From: Jannaschia sp. S6380
GTDB lineage: Bacteria > Pseudomonadota > Alphaproteobacteria > Rhodobacterales > Rhodobacteraceae
NCBI RefSeq assembly: GCF_023015695.1
Contig: NZ_JALKAS010000001.1
Span: 2,232,001 to 2,296,000 of the forward strand
Direction: 5' to 3'
DNA: 64,000 nt
In this document: in pieces, positions 1 to 8,613 of the stretch
How the letters are laid out: every line of letters starts with the position of its first letter
Position numbering within the stretch: the stretch's first letter is position 1
The notes under the pieces: model-generated
Told to the model about the DNA's origin: nothing
Seen by the model: the letters and a program-made list of their open reading frames with translations, nothing else
Database searches by the model: none
Position numbers and translations under genes: made by a program

Positions 1-668
1 ATCCCGACGGCGCCCCCGTCACCAACCTGTGGCAATTGACGACGGAGGATTGGCGCGGGCGCGTCGTGATGGTCGATCCGCTGCAGCGGGGCGACTACCT
101 CGACCTGATGACCGAGATCGTGCTGCGCGCCGACGAGATGGCCGGGGCCTACGAGGCGCAGTTCGGCAAGGCGCTCGCGCTGGATGGCGCGACCAATGCG
201 GGCGAGCAATTCATCGTGGACCTGTTCGCCAACAACGTGATCCTGGTCGGGTCCACCGATGACGTGAACGTGGCCGTCGGCGCGACGGGGCAGGAGGCCC
301 CGCCCGTGGGCTTCACCAGCTATTCCGACCGCTGCGACAACGAGGACGAGGGCTGGGCCCTGCAGGTCGCCAACGAAGTGGAGCCCGCGCCGGGCATCAT
401 CTTCCCCGCCGTTTTGGCCCTGGCGGCCGAACCCAACAACCCCGCCGCCGCGCGGCTCGTCATCGACTTCCTGATGGGCGACGAGAGCGAGACCGGCGGC
501 CCCGGCCTCGCGCCCTTCTACGTCGCCGGGGACTACGTGACGCGGACGGACATTCCGCCGCATCCCGATGCGGTCCCGCTCGACACGTTCAACGCCTGGC
601 GGATCGCACCGGCCGAGACGGCGACGATCCGGGCCGAGATCGGCGACCTGATCCTGACCCTGCAATAG
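1..668 (+). CDS. ABC transporter substrate-binding protein, C-terminal part (5' end outside window)
   Basis: This is the C-terminal two thirds or so of a periplasmic solute-binding protein. The open frame runs from the window edge without a start and stops at 666-668. It is followed by a fused two-domain permease and a PotA/FbpC-type ATPase, the arrangement of the ferric iron / thiamine / hexose-phosphate / aminoethylphosphonate importer family. The visible part has the usual hinge-and-lobe character and ends in a run typical of these proteins. The signal peptide and the ligand-binding N-lobe lie outside the window, so the substrate cannot be read from it. The histidine phosphatase at the end of the operon hints at a phosphorylated ligand, but that is inference. 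Confidence 0.85.
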   Translation, partial: PDGAPVTNLWQLTTEDWRGRVVMVDPLQRGDYLDLMTEIVLRADEMAGAYEAQFGKALALDGATNAGEQFIVDLFANNVILVGSTDDVNVAVGATGQEAPPVGFTSYSDRCDNEDEGWALQVANEVEPAPGIIFPAVLALAAEPNNPAAARLVIDFLMGDESETGGPGLAPFYVAGDYVTRTDIPPHPDAVPLDTFNAWRIAPAETATIRAEIGDLILTLQ

Positions 669-741
669 CGGATCCCGCACCGGGGATGGCATTGGGTCCG
701 CCCCCGTGCCGTTCTCGACCCACTGAACAGGGGTGATCTCG

Positions 742-2487
742 ATGGCCAATGCTGCCGCGCGCCGACAGGGCCGCCGGGTGATCTTCCGGCAGGGCACCAT
801 TCTCAAGGCGGGCGTCCTGGCGATCCTGATCGCACTGATCGTCCTGCCGCTCCTGCGCACGGTGCTGTTCACGCTGCAGCCCGACACCATCCGCGCGTGG
901 TCGGACGTGCTCACGGGGCGGCTTTCGACGAACCTGTTCTACAAGCCCCTGGGCAACACCCTGCTGATCGGCGTGGTGGTATCGACGGGCTGCGTGTTGC
1001 TGGGCGGGTTCCTCGCCTGGCTCGTGGTGATGACCAATGTGCCCTATCGCCGGATCATCGGCGTGATGGCCACCCTGCCCTTCATGATCCCGTCCTTCGC
1101 CGCCGCCCTGGCCTGGGGCGCGCTGTTCCGCAACGACCGCGTGGGAGGACAGGTCGGCTGGCTGCAGGGACAGGGACTCGACATCCCGGATTGGCTGGCC
1201 TGGGGCCTGGTACCGACGCTGATCGTGCTGACGCTGCACTATTTCAGCCTGGCCTTCACCATCATCGCCGCGGCGCTGGCCACCGTGAACTCCGATTTGG
1301 TCGAGGCGGCGCAGATCGCGGGCGTCAGGGGGCGGCGCATCCTGCTGGGCATTATCCTGCCGGTGACGATGCCCGCCCTGGTGGCCGCCGGATCGCTCTG
1401 CTTCGCGGGCGCGGTCTCGAATTTCGCCACGCCGGCGCTGCTGGGATTGCCGGTGCGGATGCAGACGCTGTCGACCCGTCTGTTCGGCATGATCGAGGTG
1501 GGACAGGTCGGGCGCGGCTACGTCATCGGCATCCTGCTGGTGCTGATCTCGGGGGCCTTTCTGTGGGCGGGCAACCGCATCGTCTCGGGGCGTCGCTCCT
1601 ATGCCACGATTACGGGGAAGGGCGGGCGGGCCAAACGCTTCGACCTGCGCGGCGCACGCTGGCCGCTTTTCGGCGCGGCGATGGCCGTGCTGCTCGCTTC
1701 GACCGTGGTGCCGGTCATCGTACTGACCGCGTCCAGCCTCGCGCCCTCCTCGGCCAACCTCTTTTCGGGCTGGACCCTGCACTACTGGACCGGGCGGAGC
1801 GACCCGTCCTTCGCGCAGGGCATTCCCGGCATCGCTCATAACGAGGATATCGTGCGCGCGCTGACGGTCACGCTGGCACTCGGGCTCTGCGTGGCCATTA
1901 CCGGCATGATCGTGGGGCTGCTTGCGTCCTACACAACGGCGCGGTTCCGCGAGGGCTGGATGTCGGCGGCCATCACGCAGATCAGCTTCCTGCCGCTCTT
2001 GGTGCCGGGCATCGCGTTCGGCGCGGCCTATATCGCCTATCTCGGGGCGCCCATCGGGCCGTTCCCCGCACTCTACGGCACCTTCGCGCTCCTGGTGATC
2101 GCGGGCACGGCCTACCTGCTGCCGTTCTCGGTCCAGACCGGGCGGGCCGTCATCCAGCAGGTCGGCGGCGAGCTGGAGGAGAGCGCGCGCATCACCGGGG
2201 CGGGCTTCGTGCGCAGGCTGGCCGCGATCACCGTGCCGCTTGCGATCCGCGGATTGACGGCAGGCGGCATCCTGATTTTCGTCAAGATCATCCGCGACCT
2301 GTCGTTGGTCGTGCTGCTCTTCACGCCGACGATGCCGGTCCTGTCGGTGCTGGCGTATCGCTATGCCTCCGAAGGGTTCGGCCAGTTCGCCAACGCGATC
2401 ACGGTGGTGATCCTGTTCCTCTCGCTCGCCGCCACGCTGATCGCCAACCGCCTGCAATCGAAATCCCAGCCCTGGCTGCAAAACTGA
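742..2487 (+). CDS. ABC transporter permease, fused two-domain (FbpB/ThiP type)
   Basis: Inner-membrane channel of the importer. The protein is about 581 aa and contains two copies of the binding-protein-dependent permease domain, each with about six hydrophobic segments and an EAA-like loop (EAAQIAGV near residue 190; EESARITGA in the second half). This is the fused architecture of FbpB, ThiP and AfuB. I prefer the ATG at 742 over a GTG at 733, because an AGGGGTGA ribosome-binding site lies 5-6 bases upstream of the ATG and overlaps the GTG. It lies 73 bp after the binding-protein gene and 9 bp before the ATPase gene, so the four genes look like one operon. Confidence 0.93.
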   Translation: MANAAARRQGRRVIFRQGTILKAGVLAILIALIVLPLLRTVLFTLQPDTIRAWSDVLTGRLSTNLFYKPLGNTLLIGVVVSTGCVLLGGFLAWLVVMTNVPYRRIIGVMATLPFMIPSFAAALAWGALFRNDRVGGQVGWLQGQGLDIPDWLAWGLVPTLIVLTLHYFSLAFTIIAAALATVNSDLVEAAQIAGVRGRRILLGIILPVTMPALVAAGSLCFAGAVSNFATPALLGLPVRMQTLSTRLFGMIEVGQVGRGYVIGILLVLISGAFLWAGNRIVSGRRSYATITGKGGRAKRFDLRGARWPLFGAAMAVLLASTVVPVIVLTASSLAPSSANLFSGWTLHYWTGRSDPSFAQGIPGIAHNEDIVRALTVTLALGLCVAITGMIVGLLASYTTARFREGWMSAAITQISFLPLLVPGIAFGAAYIAYLGAPIGPFPALYGTFALLVIAGTAYLLPFSVQTGRAVIQQVGGELEESARITGAGFVRRLAAITVPLAIRGLTAGGILIFVKIIRDLSLVVLLFTPTMPVLSVLAYRYASEGFGQFANAITVVILFLSLAATLIANRLQSKSQPWLQN

Positions 2488-2496
2488 AGGGACCCC

Positions 2497-3555
2497 ATGC
2501 TTGAAATCCGACACCTCACCAAGCGTTTCGGCGATTTCGCGGCGGTCCGCGATGTCTCGATTTCGGTGCCCGGCGGCGCGTTCCTCGTCCTGCTGGGCCC
2601 CTCGGGCTGCGGCAAGACCACACTTCTCCGGATGCTGGCGGGACTGGAGTTGCCCAGCGAAGGGCAGATCGTGTTCGACGGTCAGACCGTGTCGGACGGC
2701 GACCGCGACTGGTCCGTCGATCCGGCCCGGCGCAATTCGGGGCTGGTGTTCCAGTCTTACGCGCTCTGGCCGCACATGTCGGTGCGCGGCAATGTCGAAT
2801 GGCCGCTCAAGGTCATGCGGATGCCGAAGGCCAGGCGCGCCTCGCGCGTCGCCGAGGTCCTGAAGCTCCTCGATATCGACCGGCTGGCCACCCGATACCC
2901 CAACGAGATCTCGGGCGGGCAGCAGCAGCGCGTGGCCATCGCCCGGACCATCGCGCCCGAGCCGTCGGTCCTGCTGTTCGACGAGCCGCTGTCGAACCTG
3001 GATGCCAAGCTGCGGGTCGAGATGCGGACGGAACTCATGCGGCTGCACCGTGCGACGGGGGCGACGACGGTCTACGTCACCCACGACCAGATCGAGGCGA
3101 TGACCATGGCCACCCATGTCGCCGTCATGAACGAGGGCCGCGTGCAACAGTTCGGCGCCCCCGCCGATCTGGTCGAGCGGCCGGAGACGGCCTTCGTCGC
3201 CACCTTCGTCGGCACGCCGCCGGGCAACATGGTTCCGGTCGTCAAGAACGGCACGGGCTACAGGGTCGGCGGGCAGCACATGCCGCTGACCCCACCCGCG
3301 GACGACTGCATGGCGATGTACCGCGCGGAAACCATGACGGTCGGTTCCGAGGAAGCCGAGACCACGCTGCCCATGGAACTGGTCGAGACGAGCGTCATCG
3401 CCGGGCGCACCATGGTCACCGGTCTTCGCGACGGCCTGCGGCTGACGGCCGTCGTCGATGACCCGCTCGCGGCCCGGATCGGGGAAACGGTCCAGTTCTG
3501 CCTGCCGGCCCGACCCGACGGCTGGTTCGGCCCCGACGGCGAGAGGATCGGCTGA
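2497..3555 (+). CDS. ABC transporter ATP-binding protein (FbpC/PotA-like)
   Basis: Cytoplasmic ATPase that powers the importer. The 352-aa protein has Walker A GPSGCGKTT (about residues 35-43), the Q-loop in VFQSYALWPHMSVRGN, signature SGGQQQR, Walker [16 protein letters not shown] and the H-loop VYVTHDQ. The C-terminal 110 or so residues form a TOBE/MOP-like regulatory domain, as in the FbpC/CysA/PotA branch. It starts 9 bp after the permease, and its stop codon overlaps the start of the phosphatase gene by one base. Substrate specificity cannot be taken from the ATPase. Confidence 0.95.
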   Translation: MLEIRHLTKRFGDFAAVRDVSISVPGGAFLVLLGPSGCGKTTLLRMLAGLELPSEGQIVFDGQTVSDGDRDWSVDPARRNSGLVFQSYALWPHMSVRGNVEWPLKVMRMPKARRASRVAEVLKLLDIDRLATRYPNEISGGQQQRVAIARTIAPEPSVLLFDEPLSNLDAKLRVEMRTELMRLHRATGATTVYVTHDQIEAMTMATHVAVMNEGRVQQFGAPADLVERPETAFVATFVGTPPGNMVPVVKNGTGYRVGGQHMPLTPPADDCMAMYRAETMTVGSEEAETTLPMELVETSVIAGRTMVTGLRDGLRLTAVVDDPLAARIGETVQFCLPARPDGWFGPDGERIG

Positions 3556-4154
3556 TGCGCCTGCTGCTGGTTCGTCACGGACAATCGGAATGGAACGCCG
3601 CACGGCGCCTGCAGGGCCAGGCCGACATCGCCCTGTCGCGCCTGGGTGCCGCACAGGCGGATGCCCTGCGCCCCGTGATCGCCGAGATCGCGCCCTGCCG
3701 CACCGTCTCCTCCGACCTGGAGCGGGTCCACGAAACCGCCCGTCGCATCGGCGCGACGGCGCCGCGCCTGACCCGCGACTTGCGCGAGATCGACGTGGGC
3801 GACTGGACGGGTCGCGCCATCGACGACATCCGGGCCGAGGACGAGGACGCCTATCAGGGCTGGCGGGCCGGCACCGCCGCGCCCCCGGGCGGCGAGAACT
3901 GGACGGCCTTCGTCGACCGGGTGTCCGGCGTGATCGAGCGAGAGCGCCGCGTTCCATGCCGAAACCTGCTCGTGGTCTGCCATGGCGGCGTGATCCGGGC
4001 GATCCTGCAACGGTATCTCGGGCTCGACCCCGCGCATATCATTCCGGTGGCCCCCGCGAGCCTCAGTGCATTGCGCCTCGGGAACGGCAAGCCCCCGCGG
4101 CTGGAATTGTTCAACCACCTGCCCCGTGGCCTGGAATTCGGCGCACCGGACTAG
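3555..4154 (+). CDS. Histidine phosphatase family protein (phosphoglycerate-mutase-like)
   Basis: A 199-aa member of the histidine phosphatase superfamily (PGM/CobC/GpmB-like). The catalytic RHG motif is in LLVRHGQSEWN at residues 4-14, the second catalytic histidine is in VVCHGGVIRAIL near residue 142, and the acid/base glutamate is in LREIDVGDW. It has no signal peptide, so it acts in the cytoplasm. Its ATG shares one base with the ATPase stop codon, which implies translational coupling with the importer. The context suggests it dephosphorylates an imported phosphorylated compound or a related metabolite. It could instead be an alpha-ribazole-phosphatase-like or generic phosphatase. Confidence 0.9.
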   Translation: MRLLLVRHGQSEWNAARRLQGQADIALSRLGAAQADALRPVIAEIAPCRTVSSDLERVHETARRIGATAPRLTRDLREIDVGDWTGRAIDDIRAEDEDAYQGWRAGTAAPPGGENWTAFVDRVSGVIERERRVPCRNLLVVCHGGVIRAILQRYLGLDPAHIIPVAPASLSALRLGNGKPPRLELFNHLPRGLEFGAPD

Positions 4155-4172
4155 AGGTCGCTCAGCCTGCCG

Positions 4173-4958
4173 TCAGCCGGTTTTTTCGCCGAAGTCGCGC
4201 GCCATCTTCAGCACGCGGCGACGCGGCAGGAACGGCACCATCCAGTTCAGCATGAACCGCAAGCGGCGGTCGCTGATGACCAGCAGCTCTCCTCGCGTCA
4301 TGGCGTCGTATCCGATCCGCGCGACATCCGAGGCCTGCGCGACGCCCTGTTGCACGCCCTTCATGTCCGCCATGTCGGCGCGCTCGAAGAATTCGGTGGC
4401 GACCGCACCCGGCGCCAGCACCGTGACGGTGACACCGGCGTCGGCCACCTCCTCGGCGATGGCTTGGCTGAAGGAATTCACGAACGCCTTGGAGGCGTGG
4501 TAGGTCGCCTGCAGCGGCCCGGGGATCATGCCGGCGGTGGAGCCCACGTTCAGGATGCGCCCCGCGCCGCGCGCCACCATGTCGGGCAGCACCAGCCGCG
4601 TCAGCGTCATCAGCGATTTCACGTTGAGTTCGACGATGGAAAGCGCGCGGTTGAGGTCCAGCTCGTGGAACGCACCGTGATGGCTGAAGCCGGCATTGTT
4701 GATCAGGACGTCCACCGGCAGCCCGGCAGCCCGCACCCGCGCGTGAAGCTCACGCGTCCCCTCCACGCTGCCTAAGTCGGCCGCGAAGACATGCGCCGTG
4801 ATTCCGTGGGCCTGTTCGAGTTCGGCCTTCAACTCCCGCAACACGTCCTCGCAGCGGGCGACGAGAATGACGTCGCCACCCCGCGCGGCGTGAATGCGGG
4901 CCAGCTCCTTGCCGATCCCGGCGGAGGCACCCGTGATAAGGGCGGCTTCGCGTGCCAT
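4173..4958 (-). CDS. SDR family NAD(P)-dependent oxidoreductase
   Basis: Short-chain dehydrogenase of 261 aa. It has the Rossmann glycine motif TGASAGIGKELA at residues 8-19, NNAG near residue 89, and the catalytic Ser and YxxxK in LNVGSTAG and YHASK (near 140-158). The pattern is that of the classical family that includes DltE- and acyl-CoA-reductase-like members. The start has a good ribosome-binding site (AAGGAGAA) 6 bp upstream. It is divergent from a TetR regulator across a 108-bp region with repeated motifs, so it is probably a target of that regulator. The substrate is unknown. Confidence 0.92.
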   Translation of the reverse strand: MAREAALITGASAGIGKELARIHAARGGDVILVARCEDVLRELKAELEQAHGITAHVFAADLGSVEGTRELHARVRAAGLPVDVLINNAGFSHHGAFHELDLNRALSIVELNVKSLMTLTRLVLPDMVARGAGRILNVGSTAGMIPGPLQATYHASKAFVNSFSQAIAEEVADAGVTVTVLAPGAVATEFFERADMADMKGVQQGVAQASDVARIGYDAMTRGELLVISDRRLRFMLNWMVPFLPRRRVLKMARDFGEKTG

Positions 4959-4980
4959 GACGTTCTCCTTGCCTCTATGT

Positions 4981-5048
4981 CGTCGACTGCTTACTCAAGT
5001 CGACGTCCGCTTACATATGCAGAACATTCAAGTCAACGACTGCTTACT
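4981..5048. promoter_or_regulatory. Bidirectional control region with repeated TetR-operator-like motifs
   Basis: Between the SDR and tetR genes, GACTGCTTACT occurs twice as a direct repeat (4984-4994 and 5038-5048), with a weaker CCGCTTACA copy at 5008-5016. The first copy sits inside a perfect 8-bp inverted repeat, CGTCGACT (4981-4988) and AGTCGACG (4998-5005), separated by 9 bases. TetR-family proteins usually autoregulate from such divergent regions, so these are candidate operators. No binding evidence exists here. Confidence 0.55.
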
Positions 5049-5066
5049 AAATGAGTTGGAGGGTTC

Positions 5067-5669
5067 GTGACCCGACCAGAAACCGCCAATAGGCCGCGTC
5101 CCCGCGATGCCGAGGCCACCCGTGCGGCCATCCTCGATGCCGCACAGCGGCTTTTCACGCAGCGCGGGTACGACGGTGTCGGTACGCGCGAGATTGCGTC
5201 CCTCGCCGGGTGCAACGTCGCCCTGGTCAGCCGCTATTTCGGCCCGAAATCCGATCTGTTCCGCGCGGCCCTGAAGGGGTGCGTCGATTTCGACCCGCTG
5301 CTCGCGCTACCCCGCGAGCGCTTCGCCGAGGCGCTCGCGGATCATATCCTGGCCAAGCGCAAATCGCCTGATGCGGCCGATCCCATGTTCGCCGCCCTGC
5401 GTTCGTCGACCTCGCCCGATGCGACGCGAATCGTGCGCGAGGAACTCAGCGATCGGCTGACACGGTTGCTGACCGACTATCTGGCAGGAGAGCCCGCCGC
5501 CGAGGAAAAGGCCGCGCTTCTGCTCGGTCTGATGGCCGGGATGGACGTGGGCCGTCATCTGATCGGCAATCCGGCGCTGCAACCGAACCGCGACGACGAT
5601 CTGCGCCCCCGGCTGGTGGCGGCGATCCGGGCCGTCTTGCAGGACGGGCCGGAGGGGCCCGGCGGTTGA
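5067..5669 (+). CDS. TetR/AcrR family transcriptional regulator
   Basis: A 200-aa regulator. The N-terminal helix-turn-helix covers about residues 15-62 (RAAILDAAQRLFTQRGYDGV followed by TREIASLAGCNVALVSRYFG). The C-terminal ligand domain is not specific enough to name an effector. The start is GTG at 5067, preceded by GGAGGG 4 bp upstream. No upstream ATG in frame has a better site. It is divergent from the SDR gene, with operator-like repeats between them, and convergent with the dehydratase gene 29 bp downstream. It likely represses itself and the SDR. Confidence 0.93.
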   Translation: MTRPETANRPRPRDAEATRAAILDAAQRLFTQRGYDGVGTREIASLAGCNVALVSRYFGPKSDLFRAALKGCVDFDPLLALPRERFAEALADHILAKRKSPDAADPMFAALRSSTSPDATRIVREELSDRLTRLLTDYLAGEPAAEEKAALLLGLMAGMDVGRHLIGNPALQPNRDDDLRPRLVAAIRAVLQDGPEGPGG

Positions 5670-5698
5670 GCGGTGCACCCGTTCGCCGCGGGCCGTTC

Positions 5699-6667
5699 TC
5701 AGGCCGCCGGAACCCCACCCCGAAGGACCGTGGCCATGCGCCCCGCGTCGATGTTGCCGCCGCACAGGATCACGGCGACATTCCGGCCCGACATGGCGTC
5801 CCGCTCCTGCATCAAGCCGGCCAGCGGGGCCGCGCCCGCGCCCTCCGCCGCGTTGTGCGTTGCGGTCCAGTAAAGGCGGATCGCCTCCGCCACCTCCGCA
5901 TCCGACACCGATATGATCCGCGCGGCGCCCTTGGAATAGATGTCGAAGGCGGCCTGCACCGGCATCCGAACGGCCATCCCGTCGGCGAAGGTGTCCGCCG
6001 AATTGGTCTCGACCAGGTGCCCGGCTTCGACCGACAACTTGGCGCACATCGCGTTCTCGGACACGACGCCCACGATCTCGGCCCGGTGGTCCAGCGCATC
6101 CCGCGCGGCGATGCAGCCGCAGATGCCCGAGCCGCAGCCGATGGGCACATACAGCACCTCGATCTCCGGATGCGCCGACAGAAGTTCCCCGCCATAGGTC
6201 GCCACGCCGCGCACCAACTCGCGGTGGAAGGGCGGCACGATGGTCAGCCCCTCCGCTTCGGCCACGCGGAACGCCTCCTCCCGCGCGACGTCGAAATCGG
6301 CGCCATGCACCCGCAGGTCGGCCCCCCAGGCCTTCATCGCCGCGTTCTTCTCGGGCGAGTTGCCCTCGGGCACGTAGACCACGGCCCGCAGGCCGGCCGC
6401 CACCGCCGCGCGCGCCTGGCTCTGGCCGTGATTGCCGCGCGTGGCCGTGACGATGCCGGGGCTTTCGGGATGGGACCGGCGCAGCCAGTCGATGAAGGTC
6501 ACGCCGCCCCGCACCTTGAAGGCGCCGGTGGGCAGGTGGTTCTCGTGTTTCACGATCACCCGCGCGCCGGTGGCGGCATCCAGCAGGGGCCAGTTCAGTT
6601 GCGGCGAAGCGGGCACCGTCCGGTGCACCAGGTCCGCCGCCGCGGCGAGTTCATTCAGGTCGAACAT
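5699..6667 (-). CDS. Threonine/serine dehydratase-like PLP enzyme
   Basis: Fold-type II pyridoxal-phosphate enzyme of 322 aa, without the C-terminal ACT regulatory domain of biosynthetic IlvA. The PLP lysine is in PTGAFKVRGG (near residue 52), the asparagine loop is ATRGNHGQS, and the phosphate-binding glycine loop is GCGSGICG (near 171-178). The family deaminates serine, threonine or hydroxy-amino acids to 2-oxo acids and ammonia. It is the last gene of a minus-strand operon behind a TRAP importer (55 bp gap), so it probably works on an imported hydroxy-amino acid or derivative. EutB- and BhcB-type hydroxyaspartate enzymes are relatives, but their partner genes are absent. Confidence 0.88.
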   Translation of the reverse strand: MFDLNELAAAADLVHRTVPASPQLNWPLLDAATGARVIVKHENHLPTGAFKVRGGVTFIDWLRRSHPESPGIVTATRGNHGQSQARAAVAAGLRAVVYVPEGNSPEKNAAMKAWGADLRVHGADFDVAREEAFRVAEAEGLTIVPPFHRELVRGVATYGGELLSAHPEIEVLYVPIGCGSGICGCIAARDALDHRAEIVGVVSENAMCAKLSVEAGHLVETNSADTFADGMAVRMPVQAAFDIYSKGAARIISVSDAEVAEAIRLYWTATHNAAEGAGAAPLAGLMQERDAMSGRNVAVILCGGNIDAGRMATVLRGGVPAA

Positions 6668-6672
6668 CCCAT

Positions 6673-6719
6673 CTTCCTCTGGCCGGAAATACCTCGGGGG
6701 TGCGGGGGCTGGCCCCCGC
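6673..6719 (+). repeat. Dispersed G+C hairpin repeat, copy 1
   Basis: A TTCCTCTGGC tag, then AAATACCTC, then GGGGGT and a hairpin GCGGGGGC-TG-GCCCCCGC (6702-6719). The same tag plus hairpin recurs on the minus strand at 19913-19965. It fills the gap between dctM and the dehydratase gene and reads opposite to their transcription. From experience, similar tag-hairpin elements are scattered in Rhodobacterales intergenic DNA; I could not search for more copies. Confidence 0.6.
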
Positions 6720-6722
6720 GCG

Positions 6723-8033
6723 TCATATCAGGAACAGCGTGATCGCCGGAAACGCCACCAGGATCGCCACGCGCACGATGTCGGAGCCGACGAAGAACAT
6801 CACCGCGCGATAGGTCTGCAGCATCGGGGTGCCCCGATCCATCGCGTTGATGACGAACAGGTTCATGCCCACCGGCGGCGTGATCAGCCCGACCTCGACC
6901 ACGATCAGGACGAGGATGCCGAACCAGATCGCCACATGCTCCGCCGACATGCCGAAATCGAGCGCCGAGATGACGGGAAAGAAGATCGGGACCGTCAGGA
7001 GGATCATCGACAGCGAGTCCATCAGGCAGCCGAAGATCAGGTAGAAGACGAGGATCACGACCAGCACGGTGATCGGCGCGAAGCCTTGGCCCACGACCCA
7101 TTGCGACATCTCCTGCGGAACCTGGGTCAGGGCGAGGAAGCCGTTGTAGATCGCGGCCCCCAGCACGATGAAGAAGATCATCGCCGAGGATTTCGCGGTG
7201 ACGAGGAAGCTCTCGATCAGGGTCCGGCCGTTCAGCCCCCCGTTCAGGAGCGCGATCAGCCCGGTGCCGAGCGCGCCGACTGCGGCCCCCTCGGTGGGCG
7301 TGAAGATGCCGCCATAGATGCCGCCCACGACCGCGACGAAGACCAGCAGCACCGGCCAGACCGCCGCCAGCAGACGGAAGCGTTCGCCCATCGGGATCGC
7401 ATCGCGCGTGCCCGCCGCTCCGGGGTTCAGCCGCACATAGACCGAGATCGCGATGACATAGCCGAGTGCCGCCAGAAGCCCCGGCAGGAAGGCCGCGAGG
7501 AACAGCTTGGCGATGTTCTGTTCGGTCAGGATGGCATAGATCACCAGCACGACCGAAGGCGGAATCAGGATGCCCAGCGTCCCCCCCGCCGCCAGCGTCG
7601 CGGTCGAGAAGCCGCCGTCATAGCCGTAGCGCCGCAATTCCGGCAGGGCCACGCGGCCCATGGTGGCGGCGGTGGCCAGCGACGAGCCGCAGATCGCGCC
7701 GAACCCCGCGCAGGCGCCGATGGCCGCCATCGCGACCCCCCCGCGCCGGTGGCCCAGGAACCCTTCGGCCGCGCGGAACAGGGCCTGGCTCATGCCGCCC
7801 AGCGTCGCGAAATGCCCCATCAGGAGGAACATCGGCACGATGGAAAGGGAGTAGGAGGAGAAGGTCGAATAGGTCTCGTTTTTCAACCGCGACAGCGCGA
7901 CGAGGTTGCCGCCCGTCACGAGGTACAGGCCGACAATCCCCGTCAGGAACATCGCCAGCCCGATCGGCACGCGCAGGAAGATCAGGATCAGCAGCGCCGG
8001 GAAGCTGGTCAGGCCGATTTCGAGGTTGGTCAA
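6723..8033 (-). CDS. dctM: TRAP transporter large permease (DctM)
   Basis: Large membrane subunit of a TRAP importer, 436 aa, with about 12 hydrophobic segments and family motifs such as IPPSVVLVIYA and PTEGAAVGA. It carries out ion-coupled uptake of the substrate delivered by DctP. The open frame extends further upstream, but the best start is TTG at 8033. There it overlaps the dctQ stop as TTGA, and it gives the family's usual length beginning TNLEIGL. No ATG lies near that position. It is followed after 55 bp by the dehydratase gene. Confidence 0.92.
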   Translation of the reverse strand: MTNLEIGLTSFPALLILIFLRVPIGLAMFLTGIVGLYLVTGGNLVALSRLKNETYSTFSSYSLSIVPMFLLMGHFATLGGMSQALFRAAEGFLGHRRGGVAMAAIGACAGFGAICGSSLATAATMGRVALPELRRYGYDGGFSTATLAAGGTLGILIPPSVVLVIYAILTEQNIAKLFLAAFLPGLLAALGYVIAISVYVRLNPGAAGTRDAIPMGERFRLLAAVWPVLLVFVAVVGGIYGGIFTPTEGAAVGALGTGLIALLNGGLNGRTLIESFLVTAKSSAMIFFIVLGAAIYNGFLALTQVPQEMSQWVVGQGFAPITVLVVILVFYLIFGCLMDSLSMILLTVPIFFPVISALDFGMSAEHVAIWFGILVLIVVEVGLITPPVGMNLFVINAMDRGTPMLQTYRAVMFFVGSDIVRVAILVAFPAITLFLI

Positions 8034-8593
8034 TGCGACGCCCCCCCGGGCGCGAGGATCGGCGCGCCGGTGACCAGCTCCACGATCCGCACGAGCGCGA
8101 CATAGACCGCGACCAGCGCCGCCACGACCGCGCCCGACAGCGCCGCCGCATAGGCCCACCAGATCGGGAACTGGATCAGGTAGGTCGTCTCGCCATAGGC
8201 CATCTTGGCCTGCGTCCCCTGGCCCAGCTGCCAGGCGATCAGCACCATGACCGCCGCGAACAGCGCCGACCAGAGAACGGCCAGCACGCGGTTCGCCCGC
8301 ACACCCAGGGCGTTCGTGAAGATGTCGACCGAGGCATGCCCGTCACGCAGCTGCGTGATCGGCAGGAAGGCGAAGATGGTGAAGGCCATCCCTGCCTCGA
8401 CCAGCTCGAAATCGCCGTTGATCGGCCCAATTCCCGTGGCTTCGGCCACGCCGCCCAGGCCCGCGGAGTGCAGCCAACCGTTCAGGAACCGGCCCAGGAC
8501 GGACAGGCAAGTCATCACGATCAGCGCGGTCAGGACCAGACCGCCGAGGATCGCCATGACCCGCGCGAGCGCCTCGATGATGCGGCTCAGCAT
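8030..8593 (-). CDS. dctQ: TRAP transporter small permease (DctQ)
   Basis: Small four-helix membrane subunit of the TRAP importer, 187 aa from the ATG at 8593. An upstream ATG at 8608 would add five residues. I prefer 8593 because GGGGGAC lies about 8 bp upstream, although it overlaps the first ATG. Hydrophobic segments occupy about residues 9-40, 80-110, 118-140 and 155-180. The stop codon overlaps the TTG start of dctM. A strong hairpin separates it from dctP. Confidence 0.88.
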   Translation of the reverse strand: MLSRIIEALARVMAILGGLVLTALIVMTCLSVLGRFLNGWLHSAGLGGVAEATGIGPINGDFELVEAGMAFTIFAFLPITQLRDGHASVDIFTNALGVRANRVLAVLWSALFAAVMVLIAWQLGQGTQAKMAYGETTYLIQFPIWWAYAAALSGAVVAALVAVYVALVRIVELVTGAPILAPGGASH

Positions 8594-8613
8594 GTGCCCG
8601 TCCCCCATGCGAC

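Noticed and set aside
589..3957. A 1122-codon open frame on the minus strand opposite the ABC importer genes
   Set aside because: It is an arginine-, histidine- and glycine-rich shadow frame of G+C-rich coding DNA, without a start context or family-like motifs; the plus-strand genes explain the region fully.
6432..8105. Long plus-strand open frame opposite dctM
   Set aside because: Very rich in H, R, Q and D, with no domain; it mirrors the TRAP permease coding strand.
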